Source: JACDAN01 sp963802375 (GTDB lineage: Bacteria > Actinomycetota > Thermoleophilia > Gaiellales > Gaiellaceae). Taken from it: a stretch of 64,000 nucleotides of DNA. Both the position numbers and the translations under genes were made by a program. Where the stretch lies: contig CAWDIJ010000011.1 in assembly GCA_963802375.1 (NCBI GenBank), forward strand, positions 53,040 to 117,039. The letters are read 5' to 3'. Positions within the stretch are counted from its first letter, which is position 1. Every line of letters starts with the position of its first letter. The notes beneath the pieces are model-generated. The model was not told where the DNA came from, made no database searches, and saw only the letters and a list, made by a program, of their open reading frames with translations. This document shows, in pieces, positions 17,066-24,320 of the stretch.

Positions 17066-17498
17066 CCCCACCCTCTACCTCTTCGACGGCTACAACGTGC
17101 TGCGCGCCGCTGGGCTCGAGGAACGCCACGAGCTGATCGACTCGCTCGCGAGCTTCGTCGCCGTCCGTGGAGCCCGGGGCGTTGTCGTTTTCGACGGAGT
17201 CGGGTCGGACGAGCAGTACGGCCCGCTGGAGGTGCTGTTCGCGCGGAACGCCGACGCCGTCCTGGAGCGGCTCGCAGCCGAGCACCGCGACCGCGAGCGA
17301 GTGTGCCTCGTGTCCTCCGATGCTGCGGTTCGGGGCACCTCGGGCCAGCAGGTCGCCAAGATCAGCTCGCGCGAGTTCGCCTCGACGCTCGGATCCGTCG
17401 AGCACAGCGAGGACCAGCCCAGCAGGGTGCGAGACCGACTCGATCCCGCGACGCGAGACCGCTTGGAGCGTCTCCGCCGCGCCGAAGACCCCTCCTAG
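17058..17498 (+). CDS. NYN-domain RNA-binding/nuclease protein (YacP/Rae1-like)
   Basis: 146-residue NYN/PIN-like domain protein. It begins YLFDGYNVLRAAG, with the acidic catalytic-site residues D...N typical of the YacP family, and continues VVVFDGVGSD and CLVSSDAAVRG, which supply the other acidic positions. B. subtilis YacP (Rae1) is a ribosome-associated endoribonuclease encoded between rlmB and sigH, exactly this location. GTG start overlaps rlmB. The C-terminus is a charged helix. Confidence 0.85.
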   Translation: MPDPTLYLFDGYNVLRAAGLEERHELIDSLASFVAVRGARGVVVFDGVGSDEQYGPLEVLFARNADAVLERLAAEHRDRERVCLVSSDAAVRGTSGQQVAKISSREFASTLGSVEHSEDQPSRVRDRLDPATRDRLERLRRAEDPS

Positions 17499-17600
17499 GA
17501 CCGGTCGTTTCGGGTCCAGCGCAAGGGTCCGGTTGGACCAGGACCACTGCAATGACCTTGTAATGTCGCCAACCGACTGCTACCTTCCGGGTCACGTTGA

Positions 17601-17619
17601 GGGTGAGACTCGCTCACCC
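17601..17619 (+). promoter_or_regulatory. Hairpin in the sigma-factor leader
   Basis: GGGTGAG (17601-17607) and CTCACCC (17613-17619) form a perfect 7-bp inverted repeat with a 5-nt loop, ending 13 bp before the preferred ATG of the sigma factor. It could sequester the ribosome-binding region or be a protein-binding site. If translation instead began at TTG 17597 or GTG 17603, it would lie in the coding region. Confidence 0.45.
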
Positions 17620-17632
17620 GAGCGAATTCGAC

Positions 17633-18298
17633 ATGGCCGCCAGACCAGTCACTCGCACGTACTCCGCCCAGAGGGCCGAGCGGGAGCTCGAAGATCTCCA
17701 GCTCGTGATCAGGGCGCGAAACGGCGACACGAAGGCGATGGACACGCTGATCCGGCGGTACACCGGCTTCGTCCGGCTCAAGTCCAGCTCGTACTTCCTC
17801 GCGGGCGGCGACTCCGAGGATCTGATCCAGGAAGGGCTGATCGGGCTCTACAAGGCGGTTCGGGACTTCCGGTCCGACAAGGAGACGTCCTTCCGCAGCT
17901 TCGCCGAGCTCTGCATCACGCGGCAGATCATCACGGCGATCAAGACGGCGACCCGCTTCAAGCACTCGCCGCTGAACACCTACGTCTCGTTCTCGCAGAC
18001 GCCGGCCGGGCAGGAGTCCGAGGGCGATTGCACCCTGGGCGACGCGCTTCCCGGCCCGAGCGTGGACGAGCCGTCGATCATGGTCATCTCGACCGAGGAG
18101 CTCCAGAGCCTCGTGTTCTGCCTCGGAACCGGGCTCTCGCAGCTGGAGTCGGACGCGCTCCGTCTGTACCTGGAGGGCTCGTCCTACGAGGAGATGGCCG
18201 AGAGCCTGAGCGTGGACACGAAGACGATCGACAACGCGCTCCAGCGCGTCAAGCGCAAGATCCTCCAGCACCAGGACTCGCGCCAGGTCCTGCAGTAG
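17633..18298 (+). CDS. sigH: RNA polymerase sigma factor, SigH (Spo0H)-like
   Basis: Sigma-70 family factor of about 221 residues with region 2 (DLIQEGLIGLYKAVRDF, then SFRSFAELCITRQIITAIK for -10 recognition) and region 4 (SSYEEMAESLSVDTKTIDNALQRVKRKI, helix-turn-helix). No region 1.1 or non-conserved region. Placement after the yacP-like gene corresponds to B. subtilis sigH. I prefer ATG 17633; TTG 17597 and GTG 17603 are in frame but lie on or before the leader hairpin. The expected downstream neighbours rpmG-secE-nusG are absent. Confidence 0.92.
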   Translation: MAARPVTRTYSAQRAERELEDLQLVIRARNGDTKAMDTLIRRYTGFVRLKSSSYFLAGGDSEDLIQEGLIGLYKAVRDFRSDKETSFRSFAELCITRQIITAIKTATRFKHSPLNTYVSFSQTPAGQESEGDCTLGDALPGPSVDEPSIMVISTEELQSLVFCLGTGLSQLESDALRLYLEGSSYEEMAESLSVDTKTIDNALQRVKRKILQHQDSRQVLQ

Positions 18299-18301
18299 CG
18301 G

Positions 18302-19162
18302 TCAGATGCTCAGCGCGGCCGTGACCGGGTCTTCGTCGAGCCTCTGAAGCCCGTCCACTTCGGACGCGGCTCCGGAACCGGCCACCGCCACACGCGTCTT
18401 GCTGCCGAGCTCGGTGAGCGCGTCGACGAGTGGCGTGAGCCTCCGCTTCGAGGTCGCGGTGACGACCACGAGGTCCGGTTCGAGCCGGCCGGCGGTGTCG
18501 ACGAGGCTCTCCACCGGCGTGTCGGGCCCGAGGTAGGTGATGCGCCAGCCCCGGCGATTCAGCGTCAGCGCGAACGCGATCAGGCCGAGGTCGTGGAGCT
18601 CGCCCGGCGCGCAGGCGAGGACGGCGCGCGGACCCTCGCCGGCATCCCAGCCGCGGCCGATCCCCAGCAGCCGCCCGCGGATCAAGTTGCTGGCGAAGTG
18701 CTCCTGGGCAACCGTCGCGTCACCCTCGACCACCGCTCGCCGAGCTCGACGAGGTAGGGGAGGATGACCGCCGACAGCACAGTCTCGACCGTGAACGTCG
18801 CGAAGAGGTCGTCCAGCGCTGCTTGTGCGCCCGCTTCGTCGAACTCGTCGAGCGCCCCGCGTAGGCGTCGCGCGCCTGCCTCGAGCTCAGGCTTCCCCTG
18901 CTCGGAGGCCGACAGATCCGCCCGGCGGGCACCGTCGACCGCCAGGCGGGCCGCCTCGGCGGCAGCGAGCCCGGACCGGAGGTGCTGCCGCATCAGCGCG
19001 ACCCGCTCCTCGTCCGCTTCCGAGTAGAGGCGAAAGCCGCCCTCCGAGCGCGCCGGCCGGAGCAGGCCGTAGCGGCGCTCCCAGGCACGCAGGAGCTCCG
19101 GCGCGACGCCGGTGCGCCGGCTCAGCTCGCCGATCCGGAGCTAGTCCCGTTCCAGCTTCCAC
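18302..19162 (-). pseudogene. CarH/LitR-type MerR B12-binding photoreceptor regulator, frameshifted
   Basis: Three pieces in two frames make one 287-codon gene. Segment 1: GTG 19162 (MEAGTGLA). Segment 2, from about 19140: MerR helix-turn-helix LRIGELSRRTGVAPELLRAW, ERRYGLLRP, then the cobalamin-domain helical bundle ending VELGERW. Segment 3, from about 18729: VEGDATVAQEHFASN, then the B12-binding Rossmann part with GELHDLG (E/DxHxxG). Joining them needs one extra base removed near 19142 and one missing base (a G in the TGG-TCG context) restored near 18730; net change zero, and the total stays a multiple of three. The repaired join gives W-x9-EH, the adenosylcobalamin light-sensing motif of CarH, supporting the repair. 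As written it cannot make a full regulator. Real pseudogene or sequencing error; not resolvable here. Confidence 0.8.
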
Positions 19163-19172
19163 GTTAAGTCAT

Positions 19173-19233
19173 TGTACGGAAACTGTACAGACACTTGACA
19201 GCCTGGCGGCGAACTCTGTACAGTCCTTGTACA
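19173..19233. promoter_or_regulatory. CarH-type operator overlapping the promoter of the DUF378-fasciclin operon
   Basis: Hexamers in exact 11-bp phase: TGTACG (19173-19178), TGTACA (19184-19189), TTGACA (19195-19200), none at 19206, TGTACA (19217-19222), TGTACA (19228-19233). TTGACA is also a consensus -35. The -10 would fall on the fourth repeat: TACAGT at 19219 with an 18-bp spacer, or TGTACA at 19217 with 16 bp. Direct repeats of about 11 bp with a TnTACA core overlapping the promoter are the reported operator design of CarH (family knowledge). A CarH-like gene begins 11 bp to the left. Five hits in one register are very unlikely by chance. Confidence 0.85.
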
Positions 19234-19259
19234 AAGTTAGGTCCAGAAAGGAGGAAATC

Positions 19260-19499
19260 GTGAAAGCACTCGATCTGACCACCGGCGCCCTACTCGTCGT
19301 CGGCGGCCTCAACTGGGGCCTCGTTGCCATCGCCGAGTTCGATCTCGTCGCAACGATCGTCGGCCTGGAGTTCGGCGAGACGAACGCCCTCAGCCGGATC
19401 GTCTACGGGCTCGTCGGCCTCTCGGCGGTCTACCAGGCGACCAGGCTTCCGGCGCTCGCCTCCCGCGAGCGGCATGACACGCGCACGGCCGCTGCCTAG
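19260..19499 (+). CDS. DUF378 small membrane protein
   Basis: 79-residue protein with two transmembrane helices (residues about 8-28 and 44-63), containing the family motif GGLNWGLVAI and a second-helix segment IVYGLVGLSAVYQ. Function unknown. GTG 19260 is preceded by an excellent Shine-Dalgarno, AAAGGAGG (19247-19254), 5 bp upstream. It is the first gene after the CarH-type operator and is followed 37 bp later by a fasciclin-domain gene, so both are predicted to be under the same light/B12-responsive control (inference). Confidence 0.88.
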   Translation: MKALDLTTGALLVVGGLNWGLVAIAEFDLVATIVGLEFGETNALSRIVYGLVGLSAVYQATRLPALASRERHDTRTAAA

Positions 19500-19536
19500 G
19501 TCCGTCGTCAACCCTCGACAGAAAAGGAGAAACAGC

Positions 19537-20058
19537 ATGAAAAGCAAATCGCTTCGCTACTCGATCGCGGCGCTCGGCGCCGCAGCTCTGGCCTCCGTCG
19601 CCGTGGTCGGCGGTGCCGGCGCCACGGCCGAGCAGGCCTCGCCCGACAAGAACATCGTCCAGACGGCGGCGGGCGCCGGTCAGTTCAATACCCTCATCGC
19701 CCTCGCCAAGCGGGCGGGCCTGGCGGGTGCGCTCTCGGCACCGGGCAAGATGACCGTGTTCGCGCCGACCGACAAGGCGTTCGCGAAGGTGCCCAAGGCG
19801 ACCCTGCAGAAGCTGCAGCGCAACAAGGCCCAGCTCCGCGCGGTGCTGCTGTACCACGTGGTGAAGGGGAACGTGAAGGCGGCGCAGGTCGTCAAGCTCC
19901 GCCGCGCCAAGACCCTGAACGGCGCGTACGTCAGGATCGGCGTCAAGGGCAGCCGCGTCTACCTCAACCGCACCACGCGCGTCACGAAGACAGACATCGG
20001 AGCCATCAACGGCACGATCCACGTCATCGACGGCGTGCTCATCCCGCCGGCGAACTAG
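19537..20058 (+). CDS. Secreted fasciclin (FAS1) domain protein
   Basis: 173-residue exported protein. A signal peptide (MKSKSLRYSIAALGAAALAS..., cleavage near ATA) is followed by one complete FAS1 domain with H1 (FTAFAPTDKAF-like: VFAPTDKAFAKVP), the central LLYHVVKG and the C-terminal GTIHVIDGVLIP motif. FAS1 proteins mediate adhesion at the cell surface or matrix. Shine-Dalgarno AAAAGGAG at 19522-19529. Second gene of the operon behind the CarH-type operator and followed by a strong terminator. Confidence 0.92.
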   Translation: MKSKSLRYSIAALGAAALASVAVVGGAGATAEQASPDKNIVQTAAGAGQFNTLIALAKRAGLAGALSAPGKMTVFAPTDKAFAKVPKATLQKLQRNKAQLRAVLLYHVVKGNVKAAQVVKLRRAKTLNGAYVRIGVKGSRVYLNRTTRVTKTDIGAINGTIHVIDGVLIPPAN

Positions 20059-20070
20059 CCGGCACGCCCA

Positions 20071-20115
20071 GGCGCCCGGCCGGCTCATCCCGCCGCCGGC
20101 CGGGCGCCCTTTCTT
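20071..20115 (+). terminator. Intrinsic terminator after the fasciclin gene
   Basis: GGCGCCCGGCCGGC (20071-20084) pairs perfectly with GCCGGCCGGGCGCC (20095-20108), a 14-bp stem with a 10-nt loop, followed by the pyrimidine tract CTTTCTT (20109-20115). It lies 12 bp past the fasciclin stop and just before tRNA-Thr. Confidence 0.9.
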
Positions 20116-20138
20116 CGTGGCTCTACCATGTGCGGAGC

Positions 20139-20211
20139 GCCGGAGTAGCTCAGTTGGTAGAGCACTGGTTTTGTAAACCAGCGGTCGTCGGTTCGAGTCC
20201 GACCTCCGGCT
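20139..20211 (+). tRNA. tRNA-Thr (anticodon TGT)
   Basis: Complete cloverleaf of 73 nt. Acceptor stem GCCGGAG/CTCCGGC, D arm GCTCAGTTGGTAGAGC, anticodon stem CTGGT/ACCAG with loop TTTGTAA (anticodon TGT at 20172-20174), T arm with GGTTCGAGTCC, discriminator T at 20211. CCA is not encoded. The 3' end directly abuts the stop codon of the convergent M28 peptidase gene with no gap. Confidence 0.97.
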
Positions 20212-21621
20212 CTAGCTCGCTAGGCGAAGCGCGACGACCGCCGCGGCGTCGGCCATCTGGCCGAGAACGCGGAGGTTGATGTTCGAAAGCGTGTCGCAGG
20301 CCTGGTGGTAGCACGGGTCGTACGGCCGGTCGGCGGCGCCGCCGAATCGTTGGGCGAGGTCCGCGGACTTGCGCGCGTCCGCCCCCGTGAAGAGGCCACC
20401 GACCGGGAGGCCGGCCCGTGCGAACGATGCGTGGTCTGAACCGCTCTGGATGGACACCTCTTCGACCGGCTGCCGACGAGCTGCGAAGTACGAGCGGAAA
20501 AGGCTCTCGATCCGCGGCGAGCCGGGCGGCTGCTCGTCGCCGTCGTAAACGAAGCGGCCGAAGTTCGGCGAGCCGACCATGTCGAAGTTGAGCACGGCGA
20601 GAAGCTGCCGGCGCTCCTGCGCGCTCAGACGCTGGACGTAGGCGGAGGACCCCACGAGCCCGAGCTCCTCGGCACCCCAGAATGCGAAGCGGAGTCCGCG
20701 CGCCGGCCGCATACCGAGGCGGCGAGCTTGCCGCGCGACCTCCAGCACGAGCGCCGAGCCGGATCCGTTGTCGTTGATCCCGGGCCCGTTCCCGACCGAG
20801 TCGAGGTGCGCGCCCAGCAGGACGGCACCGCCCCGACGGCCCGGCAGGTCGGCGAGCACGTTCACCGACCGTCCCCGTCGGTTCAGAACCGAGAGAACGA
20901 TCCGCACCCGCACCGTGCCCGCCTGAGCCGAACGCGCGAGCTCCGAGCCGAGCGCCGACGAGATCCCGAGCACCGGGATGCCGATGCCCGGTCGAATGAG
21001 CGTGCCGAGGATGGGCGCGGTACGGCCGGGCCCACCTTCGTTGGCAATCAAGACCCCGCTCGCACCGGCCGCCTTGGCATTGCGAGCCTTCAAGGACATG
21101 AAGCACGTACCGCGACGCACGAGCGCGACGGCGCCGCGCGGGAAGCCGGCGAAGGCCGAGCGCTCGCAGCCGCTCGAGGCCGAATCGGGCTCGACGGGTG
21201 CGACCTGGGCGCTCACGTCTCCGCCGCCCGAGTAGCGCATCGTGACGAAGTCGCGCCCGCGCCGGAACTCTGCGGCCTCGGGGGCGAGGCGCTCGAAGCG
21301 AGGCGGCCGTGTCTCTCGAAACAGATCGAAGGGGAACGACTGAAGCCGGGGCAGGTACCCGGCCTGACGGAGCTGCGCGGCTACGTAGGCCACCGATTTC
21401 TGGTACCCCGGCGTGCCTGCCTCACGCGACCCGCCGGTCCGGCGGGCAATTACCGCGAGCGCCACGAGGTGACCTTTCAGGCGCGCCGGCGTGACTGCGC
21501 GAGCGAGGGCATCGGGGCTGGCAGCTGCGGGACGGGCAGCGTCCTCCCGCTCACCGCCCGCGTACCCGGCTCCGGCAAGGAGTACGGCGCATAGCCCGAG
21601 CATGAGAGCGAGGCTTCGCAC
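20212..21621 (-). CDS. Secreted M28-family zinc aminopeptidase with PA domain
   Basis: About 469 residues from GTG 21621, which gives a clean signal peptide (MRSLALMLGLCAVLLAGAGYA); ATG 21603 is an alternative. A protease-associated domain occupies about residues 130-260. The M28 catalytic domain carries the zinc ligands and catalytic residues in order: GAHLDSVGNGPGINDNGSG (His, Asp), GAEELGLVGS (catalytic Glu and Glu ligand), NFDMVG (Asp), SDHASF and CYHQACDT (His). It probably degrades peptides outside the cell. Its TAG immediately follows the tRNA-Thr 3' end on the other strand. Confidence 0.92.
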   Translation of the reverse strand: MRSLALMLGLCAVLLAGAGYAGGEREDAARPAAASPDALARAVTPARLKGHLVALAVIARRTGGSREAGTPGYQKSVAYVAAQLRQAGYLPRLQSFPFDLFRETRPPRFERLAPEAAEFRRGRDFVTMRYSGGGDVSAQVAPVEPDSASSGCERSAFAGFPRGAVALVRRGTCFMSLKARNAKAAGASGVLIANEGGPGRTAPILGTLIRPGIGIPVLGISSALGSELARSAQAGTVRVRIVLSVLNRRGRSVNVLADLPGRRGGAVLLGAHLDSVGNGPGINDNGSGSALVLEVARQARRLGMRPARGLRFAFWGAEELGLVGSSAYVQRLSAQERRQLLAVLNFDMVGSPNFGRFVYDGDEQPPGSPRIESLFRSYFAARRQPVEEVSIQSGSDHASFARAGLPVGGLFTGADARKSADLAQRFGGAADRPYDPCYHQACDTLSNINLRVLGQMADAAAVVALRLAS

Positions 21622-21700
21622 GTGTCTCGTAGGACGGCGTGGCCAGCCTAAAGTTGAGCTTGACCGCTCGGGTCGCCTCTGAGCTCCAAGCTGCTGCCCT

Positions 21701-22657
21701 CTACGCTTCGAGCGCCTGCTCGAGGTCGGCCCAGATCTCGTCGACGTCCTCCAGGCCGACGCTGAGGCGGACGAGGTTCTCCGGGACACGGTCGCCTTCC
21801 CAGCGGGCACGCGTTTCGAGCACCGAGCGCGTCCCGCCGAGGCTGGTTGCGTTCTTGATCGTTCGGACCGAGGTCTCGACTCGGCGGGCCGCTTCGGCGC
21901 CGCCGGCGACGTCGAAGCTCATCAGCCCGCCGAAGCCTGGATAGCGGACGCGCTCAACGGTCGGGTGCGCCTCGAGCCTCCGCGCGATGTCAGTCGCGTT
22001 CTCGGTGTGGTGCCGCATTCGAAGCTCGAGCGTCTCCAGGCTTCGCCGGAGGAGCCAGGCGGCGTCCGGCGCGGCGACGATCCCGGAACGGGTGCGGAAC
22101 TCCTTCAGCCGCTCGTAGTCGTCTGCGGAAGCGCAGACCACGGCTCCGAGCAGGACGTCGTGATGGCCCCCCAGGAACTTGGTGGCGCTGTGCAACACGA
22201 AGTCGGCGCCCCGCTCGAGCGCACGGAGGTAGACCGGCGTGGACGCGGTCGAATCGACCACGACGGGGGCCGGGTGGGTGGCTGCCGCCTCGAGGTCGGG
22301 CAAGGTCAGGAGCGGGTTGGACGGCGACTCGAGCCAGACAAGGTCGACGCCCTCGGGCGGCGGGCCGGTCTGGTCGAACTCGACCATTCGGAGCCCCCAG
22401 CGCTCTAGCGCGCGCATCAGCGTCGGCGTCCCGTAGTAGGCGTCTTGCGCGATCGCAACGGTCTTGCCGGTCTCGAGGAAGGTCAGGAGCAGCGAGGTCG
22501 TCGCGCCCGACCCGGACGGAAACAGGAGCGCGTGCCCGCCCTCCAGCTCGCCGAGCGCCCGCTCGGCCTCGACTCCGGCCGGGTGCGCGTAGCGCTGGTA
22601 GTAGAACTCGCCGGGCTCGCCGTCCTCGTAGGGCCAGATCGTCGAGCGGTCGAGCAT
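21701..22657 (-). CDS. Cys/Met-metabolism PLP-dependent enzyme (cystathionine gamma-synthase/lyase-like)
   Basis: 318-residue fold-type I PLP enzyme of the CGS/CGL/MGL family. It has the PLP-phosphate loop GSGATTSLLL, VDSTASTPVYLRALERGADFVLHSATKFLGGH with the Schiff-base Lys, and RTIKNATSLGGTRSVLETRA near the C-terminus. It is short: family members are about 380-400 residues and begin with a TxxxHxG..pd..tGA segment that is missing here, although YYQRYAHPAGVEAERALGELEG is present. ATG 22657; the gene is divergent from the carboxyltransferase gene. Specific reaction not assignable. Confidence 0.85.
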   Translation of the reverse strand: MLDRSTIWPYEDGEPGEFYYQRYAHPAGVEAERALGELEGGHALLFPSGSGATTSLLLTFLETGKTVAIAQDAYYGTPTLMRALERWGLRMVEFDQTGPPPEGVDLVWLESPSNPLLTLPDLEAAATHPAPVVVDSTASTPVYLRALERGADFVLHSATKFLGGHHDVLLGAVVCASADDYERLKEFRTRSGIVAAPDAAWLLRRSLETLELRMRHHTENATDIARRLEAHPTVERVRYPGFGGLMSFDVAGGAEAARRVETSVRTIKNATSLGGTRSVLETRARWEGDRVPENLVRLSVGLEDVDEIWADLEQALEA

Positions 22658-22745
22658 GGCCGCGATGCTAGTGCTCCTTCGGGTGATGCCGCCCCGGAAG
22701 CGATCGCCTGCATTGCCCGAAGGGGCACTCGTTAGGCTCACGCGC

Positions 22746-24317
22746 ATGGCGGCCGACGATCGAACCGACTCGACCCAGGGCAAGCTCGAACGGCTTCAGC
22801 AGCTGCGCGAGGAAGCGCTGCACCCGGCGAGCGAGAAGGCCGTCGAGAAGCACCGGAGCCAGGGCAAGCTGCTCGCCCACGAGCGCATCGAGAAGCTGCT
22901 CGACCCGGGCTCGTTCGTCGAGCTCGACCGCTTCGTGCGCCACCGGAACCCCCACTTCGGGATGATGGAGCGGCGGCCCTACGGCGACGCCGTGGTCACC
23001 GGCTACGGGACGGTTTTCGGGCGCAAGGTCTTCGTCTTCTCGCAGGACTTCACGATCTTCGGCGGCAGTCTCTCGGAGGCGTTCGCCGAGAAGATTTGCA
23101 AGGTCATGGACATGGCACTGAAGTTCGGCTGCCCGCTGATCGGGATCAACGACTCGGGCGGAGCGCGCATCCAGGAGGGCGTCGTCTCGCTCGCAGGCTA
23201 CGCGGAGATCTTCTGGCGCAACGTCCAGTCCTCGGGTGTGATCCCGCAGATCTCGCTCGTGATGGGCCCGACCGCGGGAGGCGCCGTGTACTCGCCGGCC
23301 ATGACGGATTTCGTCCTGATGGTCGAGGACAGCTCGTACATGTTCATCACAGGCCCCGATGTCGTGAAGACCGTGACCGGCGAGGAGGTGACGTTCGAGG
23401 AGCTGGGCGGCGCCGCGACGCACGCCTCGAAGTCCGGCGTCGCGCATTTCACTGCGGCGGATGAGGAGAGCCTCCTCGAAGACGCCCGCTACCTGCTCTC
23501 GTACCTCCCGCAGAACAACGTCGACTCACCTCAGCACTTCCCTTCGGTCGATTCGGCCGATCGTGAGGATCCGGAGCTCGACACGCTGATCCCCGACGAG
23601 CCGACGAAGCCGTACGACATGAAGGACGTCGTTCGGCGAGTGGTGGACGACGGCGAGTTCCTGGAGGTGCACGCTCGTTTCGCCGAGAACATCGTCTGCG
23701 GATTCGCCCGGCTCGGCGGCCACTCGGTGGGAATCGTCGGGAACCAGCCGCACTCGATCGCAGGTGTCCTCGACATCGACTCCTCGGTGAAGGCCGCTCG
23801 CTTCGTCCGCACCTGCGACGCCTTCAACATCCCGCTCGTGACGTTCGTCGACGTGCCGGGCTTCCTCCCGGGCACGGACCAGGAGTGGCGCGGGATCATC
23901 CGCCACGGCGCGAAGCTCCTCTACGCGTACTGCGAGGCCACGGTGCCGAAGCTGACCGTGATCACGCGGAAGGCGTACGGCGGCGCCTACGACGTCATGA
24001 GCTCGAAGCACATCCGCGCCGACTTCAACTTCGCGTGGCCGACGGCGGAGGTCGCGGTGATGGGGCCGGAGGGCGCTGTGAACATCGTCTTCCGGAAGGA
24101 GCTCGAGGAAGCCGACGACCCCGACGAGCGGCGCCGGGAGCTGATCGCGGACTACCGCGAGCAGTTTGCGAACCCGTTCGTGGCCGCCGAGCGGGGTTAC
24201 GTCGACGATGTGATCGAGCCGCGCCGCACCCGCCCCGTGCTGATCGGCGCGCTCGAGACGTCACTTGCCAAGCGCGAGCCGCGCCCGCGCCGCAAGCACG
24301 GGAATATCCCCTTGTAG
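22746..24317 (+). CDS. Acyl-CoA carboxylase carboxyltransferase (beta) subunit, PccB/AccD type
   Basis: Carboxyltransferase component of a biotin-dependent acyl-CoA (propionyl/acetyl-CoA) carboxylase. 523 residues, full length. The N-terminal half has the acyl-CoA oxyanion loop GPTAGGAVYSPA and INDSGGARIQEG; the C-terminal half has VDVPGFLPGTDQE, RKAYGGAYDVM and AEVAVMGPEGAVNI, ending with the canonical KHGNIPL. It pairs with the biotin carboxylase/BCCP subunit 2.4 kb downstream. The start is set by the family N-terminus MAADDR; longer in-frame starts reach into the divergent promoter. It ends 3 bp before the convergent GGDEF gene. Confidence 0.93.
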   Translation: MAADDRTDSTQGKLERLQQLREEALHPASEKAVEKHRSQGKLLAHERIEKLLDPGSFVELDRFVRHRNPHFGMMERRPYGDAVVTGYGTVFGRKVFVFSQDFTIFGGSLSEAFAEKICKVMDMALKFGCPLIGINDSGGARIQEGVVSLAGYAEIFWRNVQSSGVIPQISLVMGPTAGGAVYSPAMTDFVLMVEDSSYMFITGPDVVKTVTGEEVTFEELGGAATHASKSGVAHFTAADEESLLEDARYLLSYLPQNNVDSPQHFPSVDSADREDPELDTLIPDEPTKPYDMKDVVRRVVDDGEFLEVHARFAENIVCGFARLGGHSVGIVGNQPHSIAGVLDIDSSVKAARFVRTCDAFNIPLVTFVDVPGFLPGTDQEWRGIIRHGAKLLYAYCEATVPKLTVITRKAYGGAYDVMSSKHIRADFNFAWPTAEVAVMGPEGAVNIVFRKELEEADDPDERRRELIADYREQFANPFVAAERGYVDDVIEPRRTRPVLIGALETSLAKREPRPRRKHGNIPL

Positions 24318-24320
24318 GAG

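Noticed and set aside
20139..20211. Integration site (att) at the tRNA-Thr 3' end
   Set aside because: The M28 gene abuts the tRNA, but no integrase, repeat of the tRNA 3' end or mobile genes are nearby.
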